64,000 bases of DNA from a bacterium ADurb.Bin236 (lineage in GTDB: Bacteria; UBP15; UBA6099), in contig MWCD01000003.1 in the NCBI GenBank assembly GCA_002069885.1, forward strand, positions 62,001-126,000. The letters run 5' to 3'. The notes under the pieces were generated by a model, which searched no databases, was not told where the DNA came from, and saw only the letters and a program-made list of their open reading frames with translations. Position numbers and translations under genes: made by a program. How positions within the stretch are numbered: position 1 is the first letter of the stretch; each line of letters starts with the position of its first letter. Positions 8,826-16,053 of this stretch are shown piece by piece.

Positions 8826-8854
8826 ATTCTATACTAATTAGTATTGGGTTTCAA
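8826..8854 (-). promoter_or_regulatory. Predicted sigma70 promoter of the mtnA operon
   Basis: On the minus strand TTGAAA (8849-8854) and TAGAAT (8826-8831) are separated by exactly 17 bp. The predicted start site near 8819 leaves a leader of about 60 nt before the TTG start codon of mtnA. It is the only good promoter in the AT-rich gap between ispD and mtnA. Confidence 0.7.
8831..8844. promoter_or_regulatory. Perfect 14-bp palindrome inside the mtnA promoter spacer
   Basis: ATACTAATTAGTAT is a perfect inverted repeat lying between the -35 and -10 boxes, the classic position for a repressor operator. No cognate regulator can be named. AT-richness alone could produce such a palindrome by chance, although the position is suggestive. 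Confidence 0.45.
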
Positions 8855-8965
8855 TATAATTTTTTTGACACTAATAGATATGTTTATCACAGAAAAAGTC
8901 TTGGCAAGATAGATTTATGGATATATCGCCAAATAAAATGCTGAGTGTCGTGAAAACCCTAGAAG

Positions 8966-9658
8966 TTAGCTGCCTAAAAACAGGCTGGAGGCGAGTTTAA
9001 GGTCGGCGGGGCGGGTGATTTTAATGTTTGAAGGTTCGCCGGAAACGACTGCGACCGGGCGGCCAAGACGCTCGATGAGGGCGGCGTCGTCCGTCGCCCT
9101 CCATTTCCGTTCCTCCGCAAGCTCGTGAGCTTCGAGTATGGACTCATAATAGAACGCCTGAGGGGTCTGGACGATGTGAATCTCGCTGCGGTCGAGCGTC
9201 TCCGAAACGTTGCCGCCCCTGACTCTCTTGACCGTTTCCTCAACGGGGATGGAGGGCACGCAGGCCCCGTGTTCGGCGGCTCCGGCGATTACGGCGCGGA
9301 ACAGTTCCGGGGTGGCGAGCGGTCTGGCCCCGTCGTGTATCAGTGCGATTGTGGTGTCTGAGGGGAGAGCTTCGAGGGCCTTTCGCACTGTTTCCTGCCG
9401 GGTCGCGCGGCCCTCGACTACTGACAGGTTCGGGAATTCGTCCGCGAACATCTTCGCGGCCTTTTCCATCCATCCCGGAGGGGCGGCAAGAACCACAGCT
9501 CCGATTTCGGGCATCATGGAGATTGTCTTCACGGAATGCCACACTATGGGTTTTCCGCCCAGTTCGATGAACGCTTTCGGAGCTCCCGCATTCATTCTTT
9601 CGCCTATTCCGGCGGCGGCTATCACAGCCGCTATCTTGATTTCTTTGTTTTCGGTCAT
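8966..9658 (-). CDS. ispD: 2-C-methyl-D-erythritol 4-phosphate cytidylyltransferase
   Basis: 230 aa, the usual length. It transfers CMP from CTP to MEP in the non-mevalonate isoprenoid pathway. Nucleotide-binding signature AAVIAAAGIGERM near residue 10, followed by GAPKAFIELGGKPI; then VVEGRATRQETVRKAL, HDGARPL near residue 110, the IspD-typical PVEETVKRV, and the C-terminal ATDDAALIERLG and NIKITRPADL. It is the last gene of the ndk operon, 37 nt after the thioredoxin-fold/propeller gene. A link to peptidoglycan genes upstream makes sense because undecaprenyl carriers derive from this pathway. Confidence 0.96.
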   Translation of the reverse strand: MTENKEIKIAAVIAAAGIGERMNAGAPKAFIELGGKPIVWHSVKTISMMPEIGAVVLAAPPGWMEKAAKMFADEFPNLSVVEGRATRQETVRKALEALPSDTTIALIHDGARPLATPELFRAVIAGAAEHGACVPSIPVEETVKRVRGGNVSETLDRSEIHIVQTPQAFYYESILEAHELAEERKWRATDDAALIERLGRPVAVVSGEPSNIKITRPADLKLASSLFLGS

Positions 9659-9695
9659 TTTCCGAACCCCGCCGCTATGCGAAGCGAGGCCCCTT

Positions 9696-10736
9696 TCATC
9701 TAAAAATTCTCTGGATGAGGGAAGCGCGGGAGAGAGGGGAAACGAGCCACGCGCGCCCTTTGGAATCCGTCGCCAGAATTAGCGCTCCCCCGCGCGCCCA
9801 CTGAACGCCCACGCCCACCGCGGTGGTCTGCCACTTCTTTTCATCGGGCAGATTGTAAATCCACACCGAGTCCCCGTCCAGATAAGCTATCATGTCGCCC
9901 GCCGGAGACCACGCGGGGTTTCTGCCGCTGGAAGAAATCATCTCCGCCGGTTCGTCCAGAGGCTTGAGCCAGAGGTCGCCCTTTTTCTTTCTGGCGTAGA
10001 CCACCGAGTCGCAGCCGGGAGACCAGTCCGCCACCGCCGCGTCCGCCGCCAGATTCTTCCTCGTTACCGTCCCGATATTGTAGGTCCACAGTATCCCGTC
10101 GTTGGTCACATAAAGAAGAAGCTTGCCGTCCGAGGGACAAACTTTGATTAGCGACGCTCCTGAGGCGACGAGTTTCTTTTCCTTGAATTCGTTTTCGAGA
10201 GAAGCGGCGCTAGAGCCGTTTCCGCCCGAAAGGATGGAGGCGAGCTTGTTTTCCAGACCGAACCTGCCGGAAGCGCCCGGCGAGTCCGAAGAGAATTTCA
10301 CCGCGCGGTCCGGGCCGATTATGAACGCCGCCGGGGGTTTTCTCACCCCGAACTTGTTGGCAAGCTCCAGATTGTTGTCGATTATGAGCCGGACCCTGAT
10401 GTCTTTTTCCTTCGCAAAAGCGATTGCTGCGTCGCGGGACGGGTCCATGTTCACCGCGACCATATTGATTTTTCCAGCGAAAGGCGCTTGTTTGCGCAAC
10501 GAGTCTAGCCCTTTGAGCGTTTCCGCCGCGCCGTCGATATAAGCCGAGAAAAAAACGACCAATGTGTGCGCGTCGTCGAGGCCGGCGGGAGAGAAAGAGC
10601 CGCCTTCGGCGTCCTTCACGGAGGAGAATGAAGGGGCCGGGTTTCCCGCCGGGACGAGCGCGCATGCGGGTGTGGCGAACGCTACAGCCAGAACGACCGC
10701 TGTCGCCGCAAGGTATTTCAGAGCGCGCAATGTCAT
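9696..10736 (-). CDS. Exported thioredoxin-fold protein (no CXXC) fused to TolB-like propeller
   Basis: 346 aa, ATG preceded by GGAG at 8 nt. An N-terminal signal sequence (ALKYLAATAVVLAVAFATPA) is followed by an AhpC/TlpA-like thioredoxin fold: NPAPSFSSVKDAEG, TLVVFFSAYIDGA, the beta-strand NMVAVNMD, and a cis-Pro-like segment FGVRKPPAAFIIGP. The active-site CXXC is absent (SAYIDG in its place), so it cannot act as a disulfide oxidoreductase. The C-terminal 150 residues look like WD40/PD40 blades (PSDGKLLLYVTNDGILWTYN, SPAGDMIAYLDGDSVWIYN). Probably periplasmic, with a binding role. Function unknown; the fusion is unusual. Confidence 0.72.
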   Translation of the reverse strand: MTLRALKYLAATAVVLAVAFATPACALVPAGNPAPSFSSVKDAEGGSFSPAGLDDAHTLVVFFSAYIDGAAETLKGLDSLRKQAPFAGKINMVAVNMDPSRDAAIAFAKEKDIRVRLIIDNNLELANKFGVRKPPAAFIIGPDRAVKFSSDSPGASGRFGLENKLASILSGGNGSSAASLENEFKEKKLVASGASLIKVCPSDGKLLLYVTNDGILWTYNIGTVTRKNLAADAAVADWSPGCDSVVYARKKKGDLWLKPLDEPAEMISSSGRNPAWSPAGDMIAYLDGDSVWIYNLPDEKKWQTTAVGVGVQWARGGALILATDSKGRAWLVSPLSRASLIQRIFR

Positions 10737-10783
10737 GGCTTATTCTCCGGGTTAAGGACGGGGTTGCCGGTTGGCCGGCGATA

Positions 10784-10993
10784 TCATGCGTTGTGGCCGA
10801 GGTACACCAGCCCGGCAATCCAGACGCCGAGCATGATGAATATCATCGCGAACCAGAAAAGGGCTTTGGAGAAACGGGGTCTGCCGTCCCGCCTGAAGCC
10901 CCGGTAGATGAACATGCCGGTGGCAGCCAGCCACCCGAACAGGCCGATGTACATCGCCACTAGAGCTACGGGGTTCAGTTGGTCATAAGACAT
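10784..10993 (-). CDS. Small two-helix membrane protein of unknown function
   Basis: 69 aa. Two predicted membrane helices, about 10-28 (ALVAMYIGLFGWLAATGMF) and about 43-64 (KALFWFAMIFIMLGVWIAG), joined by a short basic loop, YRGFRRDGRPRFS. The start is supported by GGGAGG 8 nt upstream. It lies inside the ndk-ispD operon between hisG and the thioredoxin-fold gene (gaps of 27 and 47 nt). I recognise no family. The basic loop suggests both termini outside and the loop in the cytoplasm. Confidence 0.7.
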   Translation of the reverse strand: MSYDQLNPVALVAMYIGLFGWLAATGMFIYRGFRRDGRPRFSKALFWFAMIFIMLGVWIAGLVYLGHNA

Positions 10994-11020
10994 AACGGGA
11001 CCTCCCGCGATTAACTGTAA

Positions 11021-11902
11021 CTATTTTATCACTTTTGACAACGGATATTCAACGATATCGCAAGCTCCCGCCTGCTTGAGCCTCGGAATGATGTCGCGCA
11101 CGACCTTCTTTTCGACAATAACTTCGAGCGCGCACCAGCCGTCCGCCGACAGCGGAGAAAGGGTTGGGCTTTTCATGCCCGGAAGCGCGGCGCGCACGCT
11201 TTCGATGGCGGTCGACGGCAGGTTCATCTTCAGGCCGGACATCTGTCTGGCGTCCAGCGCCCCCAGCAGCAGCAGCGTCAGGTCTTCAATCTTCCGCCTC
11301 TTCCACGGGTCTTTCCACGACTCCCTGTTAGCTATCATCTTCGTGTTAGATTCAATGACAGTGTCCACGATGCGAAGGTTGTGGGCTCGAAGCGAGCTGC
11401 CTGTTTCCGTGCAATCGACAATGGCGTCCACCACGGTCGGCACTTTAATCTCGGTGGCGCCCCAAGAGAACTCGACGTTAACCTTCACGCCGTGTTTGCG
11501 GAAATATTTTTTTGTCACCTGAACAAGCTCGGTGGCGATTCTGCCGCCTTCGAGGTCGGACGGTTTTTTAATTTTTGAATTTTCCGGGGCGGCCAGAACC
11601 CAGCGCACTTTGCCGGAGCCGCTCTTGGCGTAGAAGAGGTCGGCCACGTCCTTCACCTTAGAGCCGTTTTCGAGTATCCAGTCGTGTCCGGTGATGCCCG
11701 CGTCGACGATGCCCTGCTCGACGTAGCGGGAGATTTCCTGAGCGCGGAACAGCATGCCGGACATTGAGGGGTCGTCGAAAACGAGCACGTAAGAGCGGGG
11801 GCCGGCGGTCACTCTGTAGCCAGCCTGTTCAAGCAGTTTGAAAGTGGCTTCCTGAAGGCTCCCTTTGGGGAGCGCTATCTTCAATATTTTTTCCGAAGGC
11901 AT
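11021..11902 (-). CDS. hisG: ATP phosphoribosyltransferase, long form
   Basis: 293 aa. It catalyses the first step of histidine synthesis, condensing ATP with PRPP. The N-terminus KILKIALPKGSLQEATFKLLEQAGY and the internal GRIATELVQVTKKYF and DAIVDCTETGSSLRAHNLRIVDTV (PRPP-binding region) are typical. The C-terminal 75 residues (about 215-290, with DGWCALEVIVEKKVVRDIIP) form the ACT-like regulatory domain of the long HisG type, so feedback inhibition by histidine is expected and a HisZ subunit is not needed. The gene lies alone among murein genes; no other his gene is present in the window. Confidence 0.95.
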   Translation of the reverse strand: MPSEKILKIALPKGSLQEATFKLLEQAGYRVTAGPRSYVLVFDDPSMSGMLFRAQEISRYVEQGIVDAGITGHDWILENGSKVKDVADLFYAKSGSGKVRWVLAAPENSKIKKPSDLEGGRIATELVQVTKKYFRKHGVKVNVEFSWGATEIKVPTVVDAIVDCTETGSSLRAHNLRIVDTVIESNTKMIANRESWKDPWKRRKIEDLTLLLLGALDARQMSGLKMNLPSTAIESVRAALPGMKSPTLSPLSADGWCALEVIVEKKVVRDIIPRLKQAGACDIVEYPLSKVIK

Positions 11903-11917
11903 CCTTATTTTCCTTTC

Positions 11918-12736
11918 TTATGATGACAGGTCGACTTTTTCCACCCTGTCCACCATGCGCCCGACGAGCAACCGCCCGGTCTCTTTGAACGAGTCGGGGT
12001 CGCCGGTGACGTAGAACTGTTTGCGCCCAAGCTCGCAGCGGTCGGCGCGGGCAATCCTATTGTCGGTGAGGACTTTCATGCAGAGAACGGCGGTCCGGCG
12101 GGCCGGGTCGATGAGAGTGACAGCCGCGGTGACGATGTCCTGAATAATCCCTCTGATAAACGGCAGGTGGGTACACGCGAGCACGAGAGTGTCGATGTCC
12201 TCGCGGAGCATGGGCCTGAGATAGTTTTCGGTTAGGTCGCGGGTGTCCGGAGAGCCGATGGCCCCCTGCTCTATGAGAGCTACCAGATCGGTGCACGGCT
12301 GAGCGAACAGCCTCACCGTCGGGTCTATGTTGTCCATGTATCTTTTGTAGAGGCCGCTGTCGATGGTAAGCTGAGTGCCCCAGATGCCGATGCGGAAGTT
12401 GTATGTGACGTATAGCGCGGCGGTGATACAGCCATAGTTGATAATGCCGACCACCGGCGCTCCCTCGCATTCGAGATGGTCCCTCTCGGTGAGCATGCCG
12501 GTAACCGTGTTGCAGGCGATGATTATCATCTTGCAGTCGCGGCGGCGAAGAAAGTCCATTATCTCGTGAGAGTAGCTGATAATCTGCTGTTCGGTTTTGG
12601 CTCCGTAGGGGATCCTAGCGGTGTCGCCGACGTATATGAAGTCCTCATAGGGCATAAGCACGTCAAGTTCGCGCAGAAGTGAAAGCCCCCCGACTCCCGA
12701 ATCGAATATGCCTATCGGCCTCGTGTCGCCGCTCAT
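11918..12736 (-). CDS. murI: Glutamate racemase
   Basis: 272 aa. It makes D-glutamate for peptidoglycan stems. Both catalytic Cys motifs are present: IIIACNTVTG near residue 72 and VLACTHLPFI near residue 180, along with the N-terminal GIFDSGVGGLSLLREL and VGDTARIPYGAKTEQQI. It follows dacB by 38 nt and precedes hisG by 15 nt in the minus-strand operon, matching its envelope role beside dacB. Confidence 0.95.
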   Translation of the reverse strand: MSGDTRPIGIFDSGVGGLSLLRELDVLMPYEDFIYVGDTARIPYGAKTEQQIISYSHEIMDFLRRRDCKMIIIACNTVTGMLTERDHLECEGAPVVGIINYGCITAALYVTYNFRIGIWGTQLTIDSGLYKRYMDNIDPTVRLFAQPCTDLVALIEQGAIGSPDTRDLTENYLRPMLREDIDTLVLACTHLPFIRGIIQDIVTAAVTLIDPARRTAVLCMKVLTDNRIARADRCELGRKQFYVTGDPDSFKETGRLLVGRMVDRVEKVDLSS

Positions 12737-12774
12737 CTTTTCCGTCGTCCCCGGATTATGTGTCCGGGTCCTCC

Positions 12775-14193
12775 CTACATCTCGACGAGCGCCAGAACCA
12801 ATTCGTCCTGAAGCGCCCTAATCTGGTTCGAATGAACGGAGTAGCCGTTCATAATCATTACAAAAGACACCGAGCCGCCGTAGACGGGGCGGATGTATCC
12901 GCTGAGCGAGCAGGCCCCGCGCAGCGCGCCTGTTTTTGCCTTCAACCTTCCGGCGGCGGACGTGTTCACAAGCCGCTTCTCAAGCGTGCCTTTTACGCCC
13001 GGCTCCGCCAGCATGTCTTGAAACGGTCTGCCCGGATTGAAATTATAGAACGACGACAGCAGCGTTAGCAACACCTTAGGGGCAAGCCTGTTTTCCCGCG
13101 ACAGCCCGGAGCCGTCGACAACCGTCAGATCCGAAGCGGCGGCCATGTTCGCGCGCACCATTATGTCCTTGACGACCGCCGCCGCGCCGGGAGCGTCCGA
13201 TGCCCCCCGCAGACCGCCCATCGTCCTCACTATCTGCTCGGCTATGAAGTTGTCGCTGTGTTTCTCCATCTGAGCCGTCACCGCCGCCAGATCAGGCGAC
13301 ACTGCGCGCGCGAAACCCAAGTATCCCGGCGGCAGGTCAGAGGTTTCCCTCATGTCGGCGGAAACCTTCATCCCCGCCCTTTTCATCGCGCCGAGCAGCG
13401 CCGCGCCGTACAGCAGCGTCGGCTTCCTCACGGTGTGCTCGTACTTCGCGCTGGTGTTTTTCTTCACTGACCCGCTCACTGTTATCACGCCTTTATCATC
13501 CTGCGACACCTTCACGCTGGTGTTGCCGGTCGTAGCTTTCAGGCTGACGCGCAAGAAGGATGGATGGACGGGCGGGTCGATTGCCGCTTTCGCAGAGGAA
13601 GCCCCGGCGGACACCGTGACGCGGGCGCAGTTGCCCGCCGCCGAGAGAGCGCCGGGACGCGGCGCGTAGCACCACGATAAATCCTCCTGCGGCCAGCTTG
13701 CCGGACGCATATTGTCCATGAACGAGCCGTCCAGCCACAACACTCCGCTGAAACCCTTGAACCCGTTCTTCTTCAGTTGCGCCGCATGCGCGTCCATCGC
13801 CTCCCCGGCGGTCGCGTAAAACCTGTCCGATATGCTCGGATCTCCATATCCTTTCACGTAAATTCCGTCCGAAAGCCCGGTGGACGGATTGAAATTCTTC
13901 GTCATGAAATCCGTGTGGAATTTGAAGGCGGGGCCAAGCTCCAACATGGCGGCCGCTCCCGTCACCAGCTTCATGTTGGACGCCGGAATCATCATCCTGT
14001 CCGAGTTGATGCTTATCAGCGTCTGGCCTGTTCTGAGGTCTTTGGCCAGCAAGGCGACGGTGGACTGTTTCAAAACCGGGTCATTCAATATCTGCTCAAT
14101 AGAGCGGCGCGCCTGAGCATTCGCCGCGCCCGCCGCGAACGCCATAACAACCGCCGCCAGAACCGCCGCCGATGTCACTTTTGTTATTCTCAT
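12775..14193 (-). CDS. dacB: D-alanyl-D-alanine carboxypeptidase/endopeptidase (PBP4 type)
   Basis: 472 aa with an N-terminal signal peptide (ITKVTSAAVLAAVVMAFAAGAANA). This is a class C penicillin-binding protein that trims or cleaves D-Ala cross-links in the periplasm. The three penicillin-binding motifs are visible: SNMK in MMIPASNMKLVTGAAAM (near residue 73), SDN in EKHSDNFIAEQI (near 311), and KTG in LKAKTGALRGACSLSGY (near 420). The large insert between SXXK and SXN is typical of PBP4. AGGTGAAAAG precedes the ATG. It is followed by murI in the same operon. Confidence 0.94.
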   Translation of the reverse strand: MRITKVTSAAVLAAVVMAFAAGAANAQARRSIEQILNDPVLKQSTVALLAKDLRTGQTLISINSDRMMIPASNMKLVTGAAAMLELGPAFKFHTDFMTKNFNPSTGLSDGIYVKGYGDPSISDRFYATAGEAMDAHAAQLKKNGFKGFSGVLWLDGSFMDNMRPASWPQEDLSWCYAPRPGALSAAGNCARVTVSAGASSAKAAIDPPVHPSFLRVSLKATTGNTSVKVSQDDKGVITVSGSVKKNTSAKYEHTVRKPTLLYGAALLGAMKRAGMKVSADMRETSDLPPGYLGFARAVSPDLAAVTAQMEKHSDNFIAEQIVRTMGGLRGASDAPGAAAVVKDIMVRANMAAASDLTVVDGSGLSRENRLAPKVLLTLLSSFYNFNPGRPFQDMLAEPGVKGTLEKRLVNTSAAGRLKAKTGALRGACSLSGYIRPVYGGSVSFVMIMNGYSVHSNQIRALQDELVLALVEM

Positions 14194-14239
14194 CTTTTCA
14201 CCTGCAACCTGTCCGCATCCCGACGCCGGGCCTTTCGCT

Positions 14240-14704
14240 TCATTCCTGCCTCAGCCAGTTGTCAATGTCCCTGTCATAGTCGAAAATCTCGTCCGGCGAA
14301 AAAAACAGCGAGACTTCCCGCTCTCCGCTTTCGGGGGAGTCCGAACCGTGGACGACATTGTATCTTTTGCTGACCGCGAAATCGCCCCTTATCGTGCCGG
14401 CGGCGGACTCTTCGGGAGAGAGAGCGCCCATCATATTCCTGACCAGCCTGACCGCCCCGCGTCCCTGCGCCGCCACCGCCACCACGGGCGAACTTGTCAT
14501 GAACTTCGCCAGCGGCTCGTAAAACGGCTTCCCGACATGCGCCTCGTAGTGCTTCGCGGCCAGCCCGGCGTCCATCTTCAACATCTTCACGCCCACAATC
14601 TTCAGCCCTCGCCGCTCCAGCCTCGATACCACTTCCCCTATCAACCCGCGCTGCACTCCGTCCGGCTTCACTATCACCAACGTTCTTTCCTTGTCGGGGT
14701 TCAT
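14240..14704 (-). CDS. ndk: Nucleoside diphosphate kinase
   Basis: 154 aa from the ATG at 14704 (GGAG 8 nt upstream); an upstream in-frame start at 14749 would add an unneeded 15-residue tail. It equilibrates NTP pools through a phosphohistidine. TLVIVKPDGVQRGLIGEV at the N-terminus and the active-site His in RYNVVHGSDSPESGERE near residue 120 are diagnostic. First gene of the seven-gene minus-strand operon ndk-dacB-murI-hisG-69aa-Trx/propeller-ispD, with gaps of 15 to 47 nt throughout. Confidence 0.96.
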   Translation of the reverse strand: MNPDKERTLVIVKPDGVQRGLIGEVVSRLERRGLKIVGVKMLKMDAGLAAKHYEAHVGKPFYEPLAKFMTSSPVVAVAAQGRGAVRLVRNMMGALSPEESAAGTIRGDFAVSKRYNVVHGSDSPESGEREVSLFFSPDEIFDYDRDIDNWLRQE

Positions 14705-14772
14705 CCCTTGGTCTCCGGTTCGTCTGTTCTTAGCCCGCCTCGCGCACAAACCCTCGGCGCGGGGCTTTCCGC

Positions 14773-14801
14773 ATTATAGTTAATTCTCATACATTTTTCA
14801 T
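14773..14801 (-). promoter_or_regulatory. Predicted promoter of the ndk-ispD operon
   Basis: On the minus strand a perfect TATAAT (14773-14778) lies 17 bp from ATGAAA (14796-14801). The leader to the ndk ATG is about 60 nt. It sits in the divergent gap between ndk and the plus-strand metallo-beta-lactamase-fold gene. Confidence 0.55.
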
Positions 14802-14886
14802 CCCGCGTTTTTTCAATAAGTTGCCCGCGAGCGCGGATGCGAATAAAATGGGCTTCGGGACACAAGAAAATCAAGGGGGCGACGCG

Positions 14887-15924
14887 ATGAACCGAATAAA
14901 AAGGACACTCCGGGCGACTGCGGCAAAGCTGGCTACAGCGGCAATTTTGCTTTCAGCAGCCGTTTTCGCCCCCCCCGCGCCAGCCCATGCTCAACCCACC
15001 GCCGACATACAGGCGGCTTGTTCCGAATACTCGCCGAAGTTTGCCGAATTGGGCGTTTGGCTGGATTCTCGCCCCCCTGTCCTCGACAATCAGGCCGAAC
15101 GCGAGGCTAAACTGAAACTCATCGACGACGCCCTGCTCTACCCCGAAGCGAAGCTGATGCCCTGCGCGGCGGACTTCCTGCGCCGCCGCATGGAGGCGTT
15201 CATCGCCGATTTCGAGGCGTCCTCCGTCGATTCAGGCATGGTCATCTGGAAGCTGTACAATCATACCGTGATAATCCAGACGCCTGAAACCGCCATCGCC
15301 GTAGACCTTATTCATGGGCCGGGGATAATGCGGACGCCGCGAGAGATAATCGAGCGGATAGTCGCCCGGACGGACATTCTGCTCGTCACCCACCACCACG
15401 GTGACCACATCGATTGGGACGTATGGGACATGTATCTGGACGCGGGGAAAAAAGTGGTCGTGCCCGAACCGGCGAAGAAAGAATACCGGCGCCGCGACGA
15501 ACTGACTGTGATCCGGCAGGGAAAAATCGACCTGCCCGGCGTCCTCGTCAACGTGTTTCCCAGCTATCAGAAAAAAGACCTCGACAGCGTGTACTTGTTT
15601 AAGACGAAAGACGGCGCGACCGCAATGCACCTCGGAGACGAGAACAACATAATGAGGCTCGGCTCGGAGTGGTACAGGAAGATAAAGCCGCCGATGGAGA
15701 TAGACGTGCTGATACCCAACATCTGGTGTCCGAACCTGAAGCCGCTGCTCGACCACATCAAGCCGGCGCTCGTGCTGTCCAGCCACGAGCATGAGATAGG
15801 CCACCCGGTAGAGGGGCGCAGGCCGTACAGTTACGTATACAGGGTGTTGAGAGCGTTTGGGCTGCCGTACGCCGTCCCCGCATGGGGCGAGCGCTTCGCC
15901 GTCCCCGCCCCCCTGCCGCGATAA
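14887..15924 (+). CDS. Exported metallo-beta-lactamase-fold hydrolase (UlaG-like)
   Basis: 345 aa from the ATG at 14887, chosen because AAGGGGG lies 7 nt upstream and a proper signal peptide follows (NRIKRTLRATAAKLATAAIL, ending near PAHAQ). The metal motif HxHxDH is complete in VTHHHGDHIDWD, with later ligands plausible in MHLGDENNI and SSHEHEIGHP. The pattern DLIHGPG, GDHIDWDVWD, DVLIPNIWCPNL resembles UlaG-type lactonases and other beta-lactamase-superfamily hydrolases that act on small molecules. The signal peptide puts it in the periplasm, unlike cytosolic UlaG. The substrate is unknown. It is transcribed alone. Confidence 0.82.
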   Translation: MNRIKRTLRATAAKLATAAILLSAAVFAPPAPAHAQPTADIQAACSEYSPKFAELGVWLDSRPPVLDNQAEREAKLKLIDDALLYPEAKLMPCAADFLRRRMEAFIADFEASSVDSGMVIWKLYNHTVIIQTPETAIAVDLIHGPGIMRTPREIIERIVARTDILLVTHHHGDHIDWDVWDMYLDAGKKVVVPEPAKKEYRRRDELTVIRQGKIDLPGVLVNVFPSYQKKDLDSVYLFKTKDGATAMHLGDENNIMRLGSEWYRKIKPPMEIDVLIPNIWCPNLKPLLDHIKPALVLSSHEHEIGHPVEGRRPYSYVYRVLRAFGLPYAVPAWGERFAVPAPLPR

Positions 15925-16053
15925 CAGCGCGCATGTTGCAGTAAGCTGTAAATTGATTTTTTATATGTTTGCGGCGTTGCCTTGCGCGACGCTTTAGTCA
16001 ACTGTGCGAAATGTCAATCGTATTGCCGTAAAGCTAAACACCGCCCGTTGCGT

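Noticed and set aside
8865-8870. Perfect TTGACA on the plus strand before ispD/mtnA gap
   Set aside because: No -10 at 16-18 bp and no plus-strand gene downstream.
12815-12835. GGTTCGAAT-like stretch resembling a tRNA T-arm
   Set aside because: It lies inside dacB coding sequence and no acceptor or anticodon stems can be drawn around it.
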